Translations under genes and position numbers: made by a program
Source of the DNA: Shimia sp. SK013
Lineage (GTDB): Bacteria; Pseudomonadota; Alphaproteobacteria; Rhodobacterales; Rhodobacteraceae
Direction: 5' to 3'
NCBI RefSeq assembly: GCF_001292625.1
Contig: NZ_LAJH01000010.1
Span: 1-64,000, forward strand
Length of the DNA stretch: 64,000 nt
Shown here: piece after piece, positions 9,518 to 18,146 of the stretch
How the letters are laid out: each line of letters begins with the position of its first letter
Position numbering within the stretch: the first letter of the stretch is position 1
The notes under the pieces: generated by a model
What the model was told of the DNA's origin: nothing
Database searches by the model: none
What the model saw: the letters and a program-made list of their open reading frames with translations, nothing else

Positions 9518-9719
9518 TGACACCACAATATCTTGCGCCCCGACAGGCGGGTCGGCAAAGTTTTGCGGCTTTGCGGTCACAGCACATTAGCATAGGCTGC
9601 TATCTGTATCTTTTTGCTGATGAATCCACTATTGTTCGCTTATGTCGCAGTTCTGCGACTTTGAGGCAGGCAGGGTCAAAAGGCCCTGTTAAAACATTAA
9701 ACAAAACGTGGAGACAGAG
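9518..9719. other. Intergenic region with a 16-bp dyad
   Basis: About 200 bases before a small lipoprotein gene. It contains a perfect inverted repeat GTCGCAG TT CTGCGAC at 9644-9659, some 60 bases upstream of the lipoprotein start, which could be an operator or a 5'-leader hairpin. A frame of 156 codons starting at 9514 crosses this region but overlaps the better supported lipoprotein and is not accepted. No RNA gene seen. Confidence 0.4.
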
Positions 9720-9866
9720 ATGTCCAAGAGCATCAAAGCATTGCTGGCCGTTGGCCTTGTTGCCGTTGTTGCAGCATGTGCTGACAACTCGCAAGTCGAA
9801 GAATTCGTCGTGGTCGACCCTGAGCCGATCTCGGTTGAGCCGGAATATACCGGCAAATACAAGTAA
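9720..9866 (+). CDS. Small lipoprotein (48 aa)
   Basis: A very short gene: MSKSIKALL, a hydrophobic run, the lipobox VAAC with Cys at residue 20, then an acidic tail rich in Glu, Val and Pro ending GKYK. The start follows GGAGACAGAG. It would give a mature lipopeptide of only 29 residues. Two hairpins (9886-9907 and 9911-9929) lie directly downstream. It sits between an exported protein and a conserved small protein in the pcc locus. The function is unknown; entericidin-like or Lpp-like roles are guesses only. Confidence 0.75.
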   Translation: MSKSIKALLAVGLVAVVAACADNSQVEEFVVVDPEPISVEPEYTGKYK

Positions 9867-9885
9867 CCCCGGTTACACGCGATTT

Positions 9886-9929
9886 GGGCAGGCCTGTCGG
9901 CCTGTCCAGCCTCTGACACAGGTTCAGAG
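9886..9929 (+). terminator. Two tandem hairpins after the small lipoprotein
   Basis: First hairpin: GGGCAGGCC / GGCCTGTCC with loop TGTC at 9886-9907 (nine pairs, one G-T). Second: CTCTGA / TCAGAG at 9911-9929. No strong T-run follows either, so termination is uncertain; they could instead stabilise the short, probably abundant lipoprotein message. Confidence 0.4.
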
Positions 9930-9983
9930 CCTTTCCCAAGTTACCGCGCACATCAGCGCCCCTTTTCAGAAAGGAGGCGCGTA

Positions 9984-10349
9984 ATGATCAAGCATCGCGG
10001 CTTCCCCGGACGCCTTCAAGGCACAGATTTTCAATTTGTCATTCGACGCGCCAACCCCAAAGGCGTGACGGCGCTTACGGTGCGCGAGCGATTTCGTGAC
10101 CGCAGGCCACCGGATCGCCGTGCAGACGCGGGCTTTATGCAAGCGCTGTGGGAACAGTTCGGCGAGGAGCCGTTTGAGCGCGGCAATCTGGATGCTGGCC
10201 GGTTGAGCTGGCTGTTTGGCCGTGAGGTGGTTCCGGCAGAGGATCCGTTTGATCCCGCCAGCTATGATGCCTTGTTGCGCATTGATGTGAACGTCGCGCA
10301 GGCGTCGTTTCCGGATGCCTTTAATGGCAAAGGCGAGGAATGGGCATGA
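9984..10349 (+). CDS. Conserved hypothetical protein in pcc locus
   Basis: A 121-residue soluble, Arg-rich N-terminal and acidic C-terminal protein preceded by a strong ribosome site (AAAGGAGGCGCGTA). No signal peptide, no membrane segment and no recognised motif; Trp and Phe are unusually frequent in the second half. It is co-directional with pccB and pccA and lies between two lipoprotein genes. Function not recognised. Confidence 0.72.
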   Translation: MIKHRGFPGRLQGTDFQFVIRRANPKGVTALTVRERFRDRRPPDRRADAGFMQALWEQFGEEPFERGNLDAGRLSWLFGREVVPAEDPFDPASYDALLRIDVNVAQASFPDAFNGKGEEWA

Positions 10350-10635
10350 TTTCGCCTATAGGTATTAGGAATGAGCAGGAAGGTGCTCATCTCGCGTCTG
10401 TTAAGACACTGTCAATTGTACGCAGCGTTTCCTGTGCCAAAGTATCAAGCATGGAGCTTCAGCCGGGAGCGGCTGGCTCTTGTAACAGTGTATTCCGTTA
10501 CCCTTCCCCTTTCGGGTGGTTCTGTGGCGTCCCTGCGGAATCACCCGTTTTTTTACGCGGGTATGGCGGTAAGCGGGGATATGCTATTGGGACAGTACCG
10601 GCCAAAAGAACCGGGCGAGCAGGAGAACATTGCAA
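10350..10635. other. 286-base gap without a convincing gene
   Basis: The stretch between two small genes holds several short inverted repeats (GAGCA / TGCTC at about 10375-10390, AGCC / GGCT near 10457-10474, and ACCCG / CGGGT around a T7 run at 10542-10562). Two short frames cross it but lack ribosome sites and family-like sequence. It probably contains the promoter and leader of the next lipoprotein gene and may encode a small RNA; this cannot be decided by eye. Confidence 0.35.
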
Positions 10636-10839
10636 ATGCGAATTCATAAACTCATTCTGGCGGGCGCCGCGGCGCTTGGCCTCGCGGCATGTGGCGACAC
10701 GTTTGGCGAACAGGCCCTCATCGGTGCGGGCGCAGGCACTGCCGCCGCAGCGGTCGTGGGCGGCAACCTTGCGGCCGGTGCCGTTATCGGCGGCGCGGCC
10801 AACGCGATCTACTGTCAGGAATTCTCCAACAAGTGCTGA
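10636..10839 (+). CDS. Glycine-rich small lipoprotein (67 aa)
   Basis: Starts MRIHKLILAG, has the lipobox LAAC with Cys at about residue 19, then a Gly/Ala-rich segment with repeated small residues (IGAGAGTAAAAVVGG, AAGAVIGGAANAI) that looks like a glycine-zipper membrane hairpin, and a Cys-containing tail. The ATG at 10636 is preceded by AGGAG at 10-base spacing; a TTG two codons earlier is less likely. It ends before a clear rho-independent terminator, so it is its own transcription unit or the end of one. Function unknown. Confidence 0.78.
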   Translation: MRIHKLILAGAAALGLAACGDTFGEQALIGAGAGTAAAAVVGGNLAAGAVIGGAANAIYCQEFSNKC

Positions 10840-10902
10840 GCGTTTTGGCGCGTCGCACATTGATCTGATGTTTTCGGCTGCAGCGCAGCCGGACCCGAAC
10901 CC

Positions 10903-10941
10903 AAAGCCATCGACGTGCATTCGCGCGGCGGTGGCTTTTTT
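10903..10941 (+). terminator. Rho-independent terminator
   Basis: Ten-pair stem AAAGCCATCG / CGGTGGCTTT (one G-T pair) with a 16-base loop followed by T6. It closes the transcript of the glycine-rich lipoprotein and separates it from pccA, implying that pccA has its own promoter or depends on read-through. Confidence 0.8.
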
Positions 10942-10994
10942 GTTGCCAGAACGCTCCGTAAATGCGGCGCGCCAAGACCAAGAAGGACACTGAT

Positions 10995-13022
10995 ATGTTC
11001 GACAAAATCCTGATTGCCAACCGGGGCGAGATTGCCTGTCGTGTGATCAAATCCGCCCGCAAGATGGGCATCAAAACGGTGGCGATTTATTCGGACGCCG
11101 ACAAGCAGGCGCTGCACGTACAGATGGCGGATGAAGCCATCCACATTGGCCCGCCGCCTGCGAACCAGTCTTATATCGTGATCGACAAGGTCATGGACGC
11201 GATCCGCAAAAGCGGCGCACAGGCGGTGCATCCGGGCTATGGCTTTCTGTCGGAGAACGCCAAATTTGCAGAGGCTCTGGCCGCCGAGGGCGTTGCGTTT
11301 GTTGGCCCGCCTGTAGGTGCGATCGAAAAGATGGGCGATAAGATCACGTCCAAGAAGATCGCGCAGGAGGCCAATGTGTCGACCGTTCCCGGCTATATGG
11401 GGCTGATCGAGGATGCGGATGATGCGGTGAAGATCTCCAATGAGGTTGGATATCCGGTGATGATCAAAGCCTCTGCGGGTGGCGGCGGCAAAGGCATGCG
11501 GATTGCATGGAACGACGCAGAAGCCCGCGAGGGATTTCAGTCCTCCAAGAACGAGGCTGCCAACAGTTTTGGTGATGACCGGATTTTCATTGAAAAATTT
11601 ATCACCCAGCCGCGTCACATTGAAATTCAGGTGCTGTGCGATGCGCACGGCAATGGCGTGTATTTGGGCGAGCGGGAATGCTCGATCCAGCGGCGTCAGC
11701 AGAAGGTTGTCGAAGAAGCGCCCAGCCCGTTTTTGGATGAGGCGACCCGCAAGGCGATGGGCGAGCAGTCTGTCGCGCTGGCCAAGGCGGTTGGTTATGC
11801 CAGCGCTGGCACCGTGGAATTTATTGTCGACGGCGCCAAGAATTTCTACTTCCTAGAGATGAACACGCGCCTGCAGGTGGAACACCCTGTGACCGAGCTG
11901 ATCACTGGTGTTGATCTTGTGGAACAGATGATCCGCGTCGCCAATGGCGAGCCGCTGAGCATCACGCAGGACGATGTGAAGCTGCAGGGCTGGGCAATTG
12001 AAAACCGTCTGTATGCGGAAGATCCCTATCGCAACTTCTTGCCGTCGATTGGCCGATTGACCCGCTATCGCCCGCCAGCCGAAACAAAAGCGTATGCACC
12101 GGGCACGCAGCCTGGTGACGCGGGCAATGTTGTCGTGCGCAATGACACCGGCGTCTATGAGGGCGGCGAGATCAGCATGTATTACGACCCGATGATCGCC
12201 AAACTTTGCACGTGGGCGCCGACCCGTGATGCGGCAATTGAGGCGATGCGTGTCGCGTTGGACAGTTTTGAGGTTGAGGGCATTGGCCACAACCTGCCGT
12301 TCCTGAGCGCGGTAATGGATCACCCGATCTTTATGGCGGGGGACATGACTACGGCCTTTATCGAGGAACAATATCCCGACGGTTTTGACGGTGTTGCATT
12401 GCCTGAAGCGCAGCTTAAGCGCGTGGCGGCGGCTGCGGCGGCGATGTACCGCGTGGCTGAAATCCGGCGGACGCGTGTGTCGGGCCGGATGGACAATCAC
12501 GAGCGTCGTGTTGGCAAGAAATGGGTTGTGAGCCTGCAAGGTCAGGACTTTGCCGTGAAGGTGAAGGCAGACAAAGATGGCTCGACTATCAAGTTTGACG
12601 ATGGCAGCAAGCTGCGTGTGGCGTCGGATTGGACGCCGGGCGATCAACTGGCTGAGGTGGACGTTGACGGGCCACTGGTGCTGAAGGTGGGCAAAATTCC
12701 GGGCGGGTTCCGGTTGCGCACCCGTGGCGCGGATATGACCGTACATGTGCGCACGCCGCGTCAGGCGGAGTTGGCCAAGTTGATGCCTGAGAAAGTCGCG
12801 CCGGATACCTCCAAGATGCTGCTTTGCCCCATGCCGGGTCTGATCGTGAAGGTCGACGTGGAAGTGGGCGACGAAGTGCAGGAAGGTCAGGCGCTGTGCA
12901 CAGTGGAAGCCATGAAGATGGAAAACATCCTTCGGGCGGAAAAAACCACCGTGGTCACCAAGATCAACGCGGCGGCTGGTGACAGTCTGGCGGTGGATGA
13001 CGTGATCATGGAGTTTGAATAA
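10995..13022 (+). CDS. pccA: Propionyl-CoA carboxylase alpha subunit
   Basis: Biotin-carrying subunit (675 aa) with biotin carboxylase activity: it uses ATP and bicarbonate to carboxylate biotin for transfer by PccB. Domains in order: biotin carboxylase N-terminal ([15 protein letters not shown]), ATP-grasp with the glycine loop SAGGGGKGM, catalytic [16 protein letters not shown], the biotin-transport linker, and a C-terminal biotinyl domain with EAMKMEN whose Lys641 carries biotin. The start at 10995 follows AAGGACACTGAT. The stop overlaps the ATG of a small membrane protein (TAATG). A second, shorter biotin carboxylase (accC) occurs in the window at 44.9-46.2 kb and serves acetyl-CoA carboxylase instead. 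Confidence 0.96.
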   Translation: MFDKILIANRGEIACRVIKSARKMGIKTVAIYSDADKQALHVQMADEAIHIGPPPANQSYIVIDKVMDAIRKSGAQAVHPGYGFLSENAKFAEALAAEGVAFVGPPVGAIEKMGDKITSKKIAQEANVSTVPGYMGLIEDADDAVKISNEVGYPVMIKASAGGGGKGMRIAWNDAEAREGFQSSKNEAANSFGDDRIFIEKFITQPRHIEIQVLCDAHGNGVYLGERECSIQRRQQKVVEEAPSPFLDEATRKAMGEQSVALAKAVGYASAGTVEFIVDGAKNFYFLEMNTRLQVEHPVTELITGVDLVEQMIRVANGEPLSITQDDVKLQGWAIENRLYAEDPYRNFLPSIGRLTRYRPPAETKAYAPGTQPGDAGNVVVRNDTGVYEGGEISMYYDPMIAKLCTWAPTRDAAIEAMRVALDSFEVEGIGHNLPFLSAVMDHPIFMAGDMTTAFIEEQYPDGFDGVALPEAQLKRVAAAAAAMYRVAEIRRTRVSGRMDNHERRVGKKWVVSLQGQDFAVKVKADKDGSTIKFDDGSKLRVASDWTPGDQLAEVDVDGPLVLKVGKIPGGFRLRTRGADMTVHVRTPRQAELAKLMPEKVAPDTSKMLLCPMPGLIVKVDVEVGDEVQEGQALCTVEAMKMENILRAEKTTVVTKINAAAGDSLAVDDVIMEFE

Positions 13023-13423
13023 TGCATAAGACCGCCCAGAAATGGCTTGCGCACCTAGGCGCGTCTCTGGGCGGCCTAGCCGTTGCTATGCTTTTGGGGT
13101 TTGTGATCTCGCTGATCCCCAAAGGAGGCAGCGGTGACCTCGGTGGTCAATTCTGGATCTTATCTGCGATTGGCCTTTTGGTGCAGGCGGCAGTGCTTGT
13201 GGTCGCGCATGGTTTGCTCTTTGACAAACTGAGTGGGCTTGCGCGTCGTGCTGGCTGGTTTTGGGCGCGGTTTGTGTTTGTTGTTATATTTGCTTTTGTG
13301 ATTGGCCTTGTAGTCTACAGAGGGGCTGCGACCCCACTGGAAGCGTTGGTGCTTGGCTATTTGACGGTGTTTTTTTGCGGAGGAGTTCTGTTGGTCCACC
13401 GCAAAAAGAAGGCAGCGCTATGA
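13022..13423 (+). CDS. Small integral membrane protein after pccA
   Basis: A 133-residue hydrophobic protein with four predicted membrane helices (about residues 12-32, 44-64, 78-98 and 104-124) and a basic C-terminus (HRKKKAAL), so the tail probably faces the cytoplasm. The ATG overlaps the pccA stop as TAATG and its own stop overlaps the next start as ATGA, arguing for a pccA operon. No family recognised. A role in transport or membrane association of the carboxylase is not supported by anything in the sequence. Confidence 0.75.
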   Translation: MHKTAQKWLAHLGASLGGLAVAMLLGFVISLIPKGGSGDLGGQFWILSAIGLLVQAAVLVVAHGLLFDKLSGLARRAGWFWARFVFVVIFAFVIGLVVYRGAATPLEALVLGYLTVFFCGGVLLVHRKKKAAL

Positions 13424-14349
13424 GTGTACAGTACCAGCCTGATCGTTCTTTGAGTGTGCTGCGCACCGGCACAATCGGCGGCTTTGAGGCCGGGCGGCTG
13501 GCCTATGGCTGTTGGCGGTTTGCGGGCTCCAGCGTGGCGGAGGCGACGGCCAAGGTTGAAGCGGCGCTTCAGATCGGCGCCACCATGCTGGATACGGCCG
13601 CGATCTACGGTTTCGGGCAGCAAGGATTTGGCGGTGCAGAGGCCGTGTTGGGCGAGGTGTATGCCGCGCACAAAGGGTTGCGGGAACGCACGATTTTGGT
13701 AACCAAGGCGGGAATTCATCCCCCTGTGCCTTACGACAGCCGCGCGTCCAATCTGATCGAGAGCTGCGAGGGATCACTCGCGCGGCTTCGCTCTGACACA
13801 ATCGACGTATTTCTGATCCATCGACCGGATCTTTTGGCCTCGTTTGATGAAGTGGCAGCAGCGTTGGCGCAGTTGCGGCGCGATGGCAAGATCCGTGAAG
13901 CGGGCGTCAGCAATTTCAGCCACACCCAACTGCGCGCTCTGCAGGCCAAGCTGGATTTTCCGTTGGTGGCGACACAGCCGGAATTCTCGCCGCTGGCGAT
14001 TGATCCGCTGGAAGATGGCACGTTGGATGTGGCGCAAGAGTTTGGTTTGGCCACGATGGCCTGGTCGCCATTGGGCGGCGGGCGGTTGACGGCGGCGCAT
14101 CAGCCGGAAGCGGGCACGCAAGAAGCGCGGGTTCTGTCGGTGCTGGATGCGATTGCGACACGTGAAGGTGTGGACGTGGATCACGTCGCTTTGGCGTGGG
14201 TGCTGGCCCATCCGGCCAATGTGTTTGCCTTGATTGGCACGCAAAACGTGGACCGCATTCGGGCGTCGGCGCGCGCGTTCGACGTGAAGCTGAGCCGTCA
14301 GGATTGGTATGACGTTTTGGTGGCCGCGCGCGGGGTGTCGATGCCATGA
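13420..14349 (+). CDS. Aldo/keto reductase
   Basis: A 309-residue NAD(P)H-dependent oxidoreductase with the AKR (beta/alpha)8 pattern. The catalytic tetrad is visible: Asp and Tyr in MLDTAAIYGFG, Lys in ILVTKAGI and His in FLIHRPD; the cofactor end has ALIGTQNVDRIRASARA. It resembles the YdhF-type AKRs. The start at 13420 overlaps the stop of the membrane protein (ATGA); longer frames from 13261 run inside that gene. Substrate not known. Confidence 0.88.
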   Translation: MSVQYQPDRSLSVLRTGTIGGFEAGRLAYGCWRFAGSSVAEATAKVEAALQIGATMLDTAAIYGFGQQGFGGAEAVLGEVYAAHKGLRERTILVTKAGIHPPVPYDSRASNLIESCEGSLARLRSDTIDVFLIHRPDLLASFDEVAAALAQLRRDGKIREAGVSNFSHTQLRALQAKLDFPLVATQPEFSPLAIDPLEDGTLDVAQEFGLATMAWSPLGGGRLTAAHQPEAGTQEARVLSVLDAIATREGVDVDHVALAWVLAHPANVFALIGTQNVDRIRASARAFDVKLSRQDWYDVLVAARGVSMP

Positions 14350-14380
14350 GCCGTGCGCGCCGCCATATCAGATCTGCGGA

Positions 14381-14827
14381 TCAATTGAGGTTGCGGTCGC
14401 GCATTTCCTGTTGGCGCATCGGCATTTTGTCGATGGACGCAGAGATTTCGCGCACGTCCCAAGGGAATGGTTTGCGCAGATACGGATTGCCGTCTTTGCC
14501 GATCAGAACCAACATAAAGCCACGCGGGCGCAGCTTTGTGCGCCATGCAGAAGGGTTGGCAGGGTCGGTGTCAATCAACACCACAACGTCGCGTTCTGCC
14601 AATTCATGCGCCAATGTGTCGATCAGCGCCATCTGTTGCACAAAGCGCGGGTCACGGTCCGTGTCTGCAAAGACCACCAACGGGCGGTTGACCCAGAGAA
14701 AAGCTCCGAGATCGGCCTCTGCCGCGGGTTGGATCAGCGCATCTTGGGGCGTTTCCTCGGCGGCCAACACTGGCGCCGAAAAAGCTGCTAGAAAGCTTGT
14801 CAGAACAAAGGCTAAGCGGTGTTTCAT
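14381..14827 (-). CDS. Exported DUF4174 protein
   Basis: A 148-residue secreted protein. Signal peptide MKHRLAFVLTSFLAAFSAPVLA, mature protein with the DUF4174 pattern: a strand LVVFADTDRDPRFVQQ, then a second strand VVVLIDTD, FMLVLIGKDGNPYLRKPFPW, and the C-terminal helix ISASIDKMPMRQQEMR. The fold looks thioredoxin-like but has no CxxC. The start at 14827 follows GGAGTGACC; the frame continues upstream, but without a signal. It points against its neighbours, so it has its own promoter. Confidence 0.82.
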   Translation of the reverse strand: MKHRLAFVLTSFLAAFSAPVLAAEETPQDALIQPAAEADLGAFLWVNRPLVVFADTDRDPRFVQQMALIDTLAHELAERDVVVLIDTDPANPSAWRTKLRPRGFMLVLIGKDGNPYLRKPFPWDVREISASIDKMPMRQQEMRDRNLN

Positions 14828-14920
14828 GGTCACTCCTGTTGGGACCAATATAGGCGTTTTGAACGCCATTGCGACCACCTTTACCATGCGCGGCGGCAAA
14901 TTGCCCCCGATTAACCTCAA

Positions 14921-15910
14921 ATGCACTGGTGCGACAGCATGATGGACGGGATGAATATCCGGCCGTTTGCCTTGCCAGAAGGGGGCAACTCGGCCTTTGC
15001 AGGGGTGCATAAAGGCATGGACGTGATTTTGCATGTGGGCGCGCATCTGACAGGTGTGTCCTCGTTGACTTATTATCTGGAACGCAACCGGCGCAAGCTG
15101 CGCGACCATGGTTTGGCGCTGTGGACGGTGTCAGACACCCGCAAGGGGTTGTTTGACGGGCTGACGTTACGCTCTGGCCTGCATGGGGTGGAGCGCCGGC
15201 GTACGCGCGGGGCCGGGCGGGTGCGGCTGCGCTGTGCGGCGCTGGAGAAGGCCCGGGTTAAGGATCTCTTGGTTTGTGATCCCAGCATTTTGGGTGGCAT
15301 ATCCGACAATGTAGCCTCCGAACGGCTTTATCCGGCAGCCGGCGAGCGCGGCGCGCGGATGGCGCACGCGTTTGAGGGGCGGGTCAAGCGGGTGTTTGTC
15401 AACATTCGTGCCCTTGAGGATTACTGGGCAGCGGCACTGGCACATGCGGTGACAAACGGATTTCCCTTGCCGTTGCAATCTGAGCTGGATCGTCTGGTGA
15501 CGCAGCCACGCAGTTGGCGACGGGTGGTCACCGACTTGGCGGCGGCATTGCCAAATGCGGAAATTTTGGTCGCGCCGTTTGAGCGGGTCGGCGACCGGCC
15601 GGATGATGTCGTGGAATTCGCGGTGGCGGGGCGGTTTGGCGCGCCTGCCAACCTGCGCGTTGGTATGGGGCCGCAGATCCCGCATCTGAACGCGCTGCGC
15701 GAAGTGCTGGTGGATCGGTATGAGGACGAAGAGGATCTGCCGGATGGCAACGGCCGCTGGCAGCCGTTCAATGCGGTGCAGATTGAGACATTGAGAGAGA
15801 TTTATGCAGCTGACCTGATGTGGCTGCGGTCAGGCGCAGACGGTCTGGCGTATTTGATTGAGGAGAAGGACCCAGTTTTGGCGGGCAAACGCCCGTTGGT
15901 AGGGACCTGA
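14921..15910 (+). CDS. Sulfotransferase-like protein with altered P-loop
   Basis: A 329-residue protein. Near residue 35-50 it reads [19 protein letters not shown], which has the shape of the PAPS-binding loop of sulfotransferases (hIGaHKTGTTSLQ) but has Leu in place of the usual Lys and Val in place of a Thr. The rest ([20 protein letters not shown], about residues 159-178) resembles the sulfotransferase 3'-phosphate strand and helix. It may therefore be a degenerate or divergent member. Start is uncertain: ATGs occur at 14921, 14939, 14942 and 14951 with no strong ribosome site. It ends 28 bases before the mutase gene and is probably co-transcribed with it. Confidence 0.6.
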   Translation: MHWCDSMMDGMNIRPFALPEGGNSAFAGVHKGMDVILHVGAHLTGVSSLTYYLERNRRKLRDHGLALWTVSDTRKGLFDGLTLRSGLHGVERRRTRGAGRVRLRCAALEKARVKDLLVCDPSILGGISDNVASERLYPAAGERGARMAHAFEGRVKRVFVNIRALEDYWAAALAHAVTNGFPLPLQSELDRLVTQPRSWRRVVTDLAAALPNAEILVAPFERVGDRPDDVVEFAVAGRFGAPANLRVGMGPQIPHLNALREVLVDRYEDEEDLPDGNGRWQPFNAVQIETLREIYAADLMWLRSGADGLAYLIEEKDPVLAGKRPLVGT

Positions 15911-15938
15911 CCAAAGGACAAGAAAGAGGGACAAAGCG

Positions 15939-18065
15939 ATGAGCGACACCAAGAAGTGGGAAGAGCTGGCGGAAAAAGAGCTGCGCGGGCGAGCGTTGGA
16001 CGATCTGACGTGGAAAACGCTAGAAGGCATTGACGTCAAACCGCTTTACACCGAGGCGGACACGCAGGGGTTGGATCATATGGGGTCGCTTCCGGGGTTT
16101 GGTCCGTTCACGCGGGGGCCGAAAGCCACAATGTATGCAGGACGTCCGTGGACGATCCGGCAGTACGCCGGGTTTTCGACCGCTGAAGAATCCAACGCGT
16201 TTTACCGCCGTAACCTTGCAGCTGGTCAGCAGGGGGTGTCGGTGGCTTTCGATCTGGCGACGCACCGTGGCTATGACAGCGACCACGAGCGGGTTGTGGG
16301 CGATGTTGGCAAAGCTGGCGTGGCAATTGATTCCGTTGAGGACATGAAGATCCTGTTTGATGGCATTCCGCTTGATAAAGTGTCGGTGTCGATGACCATG
16401 AACGGCGCTGTGGTGCCGATTTTGGCCAGTTTCATCGTCGCTGGTGAAGAGCAGGGGCATGACAAGGCGCTGCTTGCGGGCACCATTCAGAATGACATTC
16501 TGAAAGAGTTCATGGTGCGCAACACCTATATCTATCCACCCGAGCCATCGATGCGGATTATCTCGGATATCATCGAATACACGTCAAACGAGATGCCGAA
16601 GTTCAACTCTATTTCGATTTCCGGCTATCACATGCAGGAAGCGGGCGCGAACCTTGTGCAGGAGCTGGCTTATACGCTTGCGGATGGACGCGAATATGTG
16701 CGTGCGGCGATGAACGCCGGCATGGACGTGGATAAATTTGCAGGTCGTCTGTCGTTCTTCTTTGCGATTGGCATGAACTTCTTCATGGAAGCCGCCAAGC
16801 TACGCGCGGCGCGGTTCTTGTGGCACAAAGTGATGACCGAGTTTGATGCCAAGAACGAACGTTCCAAAATGCTGCGCACCCACTGTCAAACTTCGGGCGT
16901 CAGCTTGCAGGAGCAGGACCCCTATAACAATGTGATCCGCACCGCCTATGAGGCGATGTCGGCTGTGTTGGGCGGTACGCAAAGCTTGCACACCAACGCC
17001 TTGGACGAAGCAATTGCCCTGCCGACCGATTTCTCGGCGCGGATTGCACGCAACACGCAATTGGTGTTGCAGGAAGAGACCGGCGTGACCAATGTCATCG
17101 ACCCGCTTGCGGGGTCTTACTATGTCGAGGCGCTGACCGATGACTTGATCCAGAAGGCCTGGGCGCTGATGGAAGAGGTCGAGGAAATGGGCGGCATGAC
17201 AAAGGCTGTGGCCAGTGGCATGCCAAAGCTGCGCATTGAAGAGAGTGCCGCCACGCGACAGGCGATGATCGACAAAGGTGATGAGGTCATTGTGGGTGTG
17301 AACAAATACCGCAAAGACGGCGAAGACCCGATCGACATTCTTGACGTCGACAACGTGGCAGTGCGCGAAAACCAAGTGGCGCGCTTGGATAAAATCCGCG
17401 CGGAACGTGACAGCGCGGCATGTGAGGCGGCGTTGGCCAGTTTGACCCGCGTGTCAAAAGAGGGTGGCAATCTTTTGGCCGCCGCAGTGGAAGCGGCGCG
17501 GGCGCGGGCCTCGGTAGGAGAAATCAGCATGGCGATGGAGAAAGAGTTCGGGCGTCACCGCGCGGAAGTGAAAACTTTGGCCGGTGTTTATGGTGCGGCC
17601 TATGAGGGTGATGAAGGCTTTGCTGCGATCCAGAAATCCATCGAAGTTTTTGCTGAGGAAGAAGGCCGCCGGCCGCGCTTGCTTGTTGTGAAGATGGGTC
17701 AGGACGGTCATGACCGCGGCGCCAAAGTGATTGCGACAGCCTTTGCCGACATCGGCTTTGACGTTGATGTTGGTCCGCTGTTTCAGACGCCGGATGAGGC
17801 GGCGCAGGATGCGGTCGACAACGATGTGCATGTGGTCGGGATTTCGTCACAGGCAGCAGGTCACAAGACCTTGGCGCCACAATTGATTGAAGCGTTGAAA
17901 GCAAAAGATGCGGGAGAAATTCTGGTGATCTGCGGCGGGGTTATTCCGCAGCAGGACTATGAGTTCCTGAAGAAGGCAGGCGTGAAGGCGATCTTTGGTC
18001 CTGGCACCAACATTCCGGAAGCGGCGCAGGATATCTTGAAGTTGATCCGCGAGGCGCGAGGCTGA
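15939..18065 (+). CDS. mcmA: Methylmalonyl-CoA mutase
   Basis: Adenosylcobalamin enzyme (708 aa) that isomerises (R)-methylmalonyl-CoA to succinyl-CoA, the last step of propionyl-CoA assimilation. The N-terminal catalytic barrel shows [19 protein letters not shown] and [18 protein letters not shown]; the C-terminal B12 domain shows the DGHDRG motif with the lower-ligand His near residue 591, then [12 protein letters not shown] and [10 protein letters not shown]. Both halves are on a single chain, as in MCM of this group. RBS AAGAAAGAGGG precedes the ATG by a suitable distance. It ends in a strong terminator. The epimerase that links it to PccAB is not in the window. Confidence 0.96.
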   Translation: MSDTKKWEELAEKELRGRALDDLTWKTLEGIDVKPLYTEADTQGLDHMGSLPGFGPFTRGPKATMYAGRPWTIRQYAGFSTAEESNAFYRRNLAAGQQGVSVAFDLATHRGYDSDHERVVGDVGKAGVAIDSVEDMKILFDGIPLDKVSVSMTMNGAVVPILASFIVAGEEQGHDKALLAGTIQNDILKEFMVRNTYIYPPEPSMRIISDIIEYTSNEMPKFNSISISGYHMQEAGANLVQELAYTLADGREYVRAAMNAGMDVDKFAGRLSFFFAIGMNFFMEAAKLRAARFLWHKVMTEFDAKNERSKMLRTHCQTSGVSLQEQDPYNNVIRTAYEAMSAVLGGTQSLHTNALDEAIALPTDFSARIARNTQLVLQEETGVTNVIDPLAGSYYVEALTDDLIQKAWALMEEVEEMGGMTKAVASGMPKLRIEESAATRQAMIDKGDEVIVGVNKYRKDGEDPIDILDVDNVAVRENQVARLDKIRAERDSAACEAALASLTRVSKEGGNLLAAAVEAARARASVGEISMAMEKEFGRHRAEVKTLAGVYGAAYEGDEGFAAIQKSIEVFAEEEGRRPRLLVVKMGQDGHDRGAKVIATAFADIGFDVDVGPLFQTPDEAAQDAVDNDVHVVGISSQAAGHKTLAPQLIEALKAKDAGEILVICGGVIPQQDYEFLKKAGVKAIFGPGTNIPEAAQDILKLIREARG

Positions 18066-18096
18066 TCCAGCCATCGTGCATCAGATGACACACATT

Positions 18097-18128
18097 GGGC
18101 GCCGCATGATTTTTGCGGCGCCCTTTTT
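18097..18128 (+). terminator. Rho-independent terminator after the mutase
   Basis: Ten-pair stem GGGCGCCGCA / TGCGGCGCCC with loop TGATTTT followed by T5. It ends the mutase operon. Confidence 0.9.
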
Positions 18129-18146
18129 GGTGTTTCACGCTGAGTA

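Noticed and set aside
9514..9984. Forward 156-codon frame after the DUF6497-like gene
   Set aside because: It covers the dyad and the small lipoprotein in another phase; the lipoprotein has a better start, signal and ribosome site.
10340..10993. Forward frame of 217 codons across the gap before pccA
   Set aside because: Runs through the lipoprotein gene and the terminator in another phase; no start signal or family similarity.
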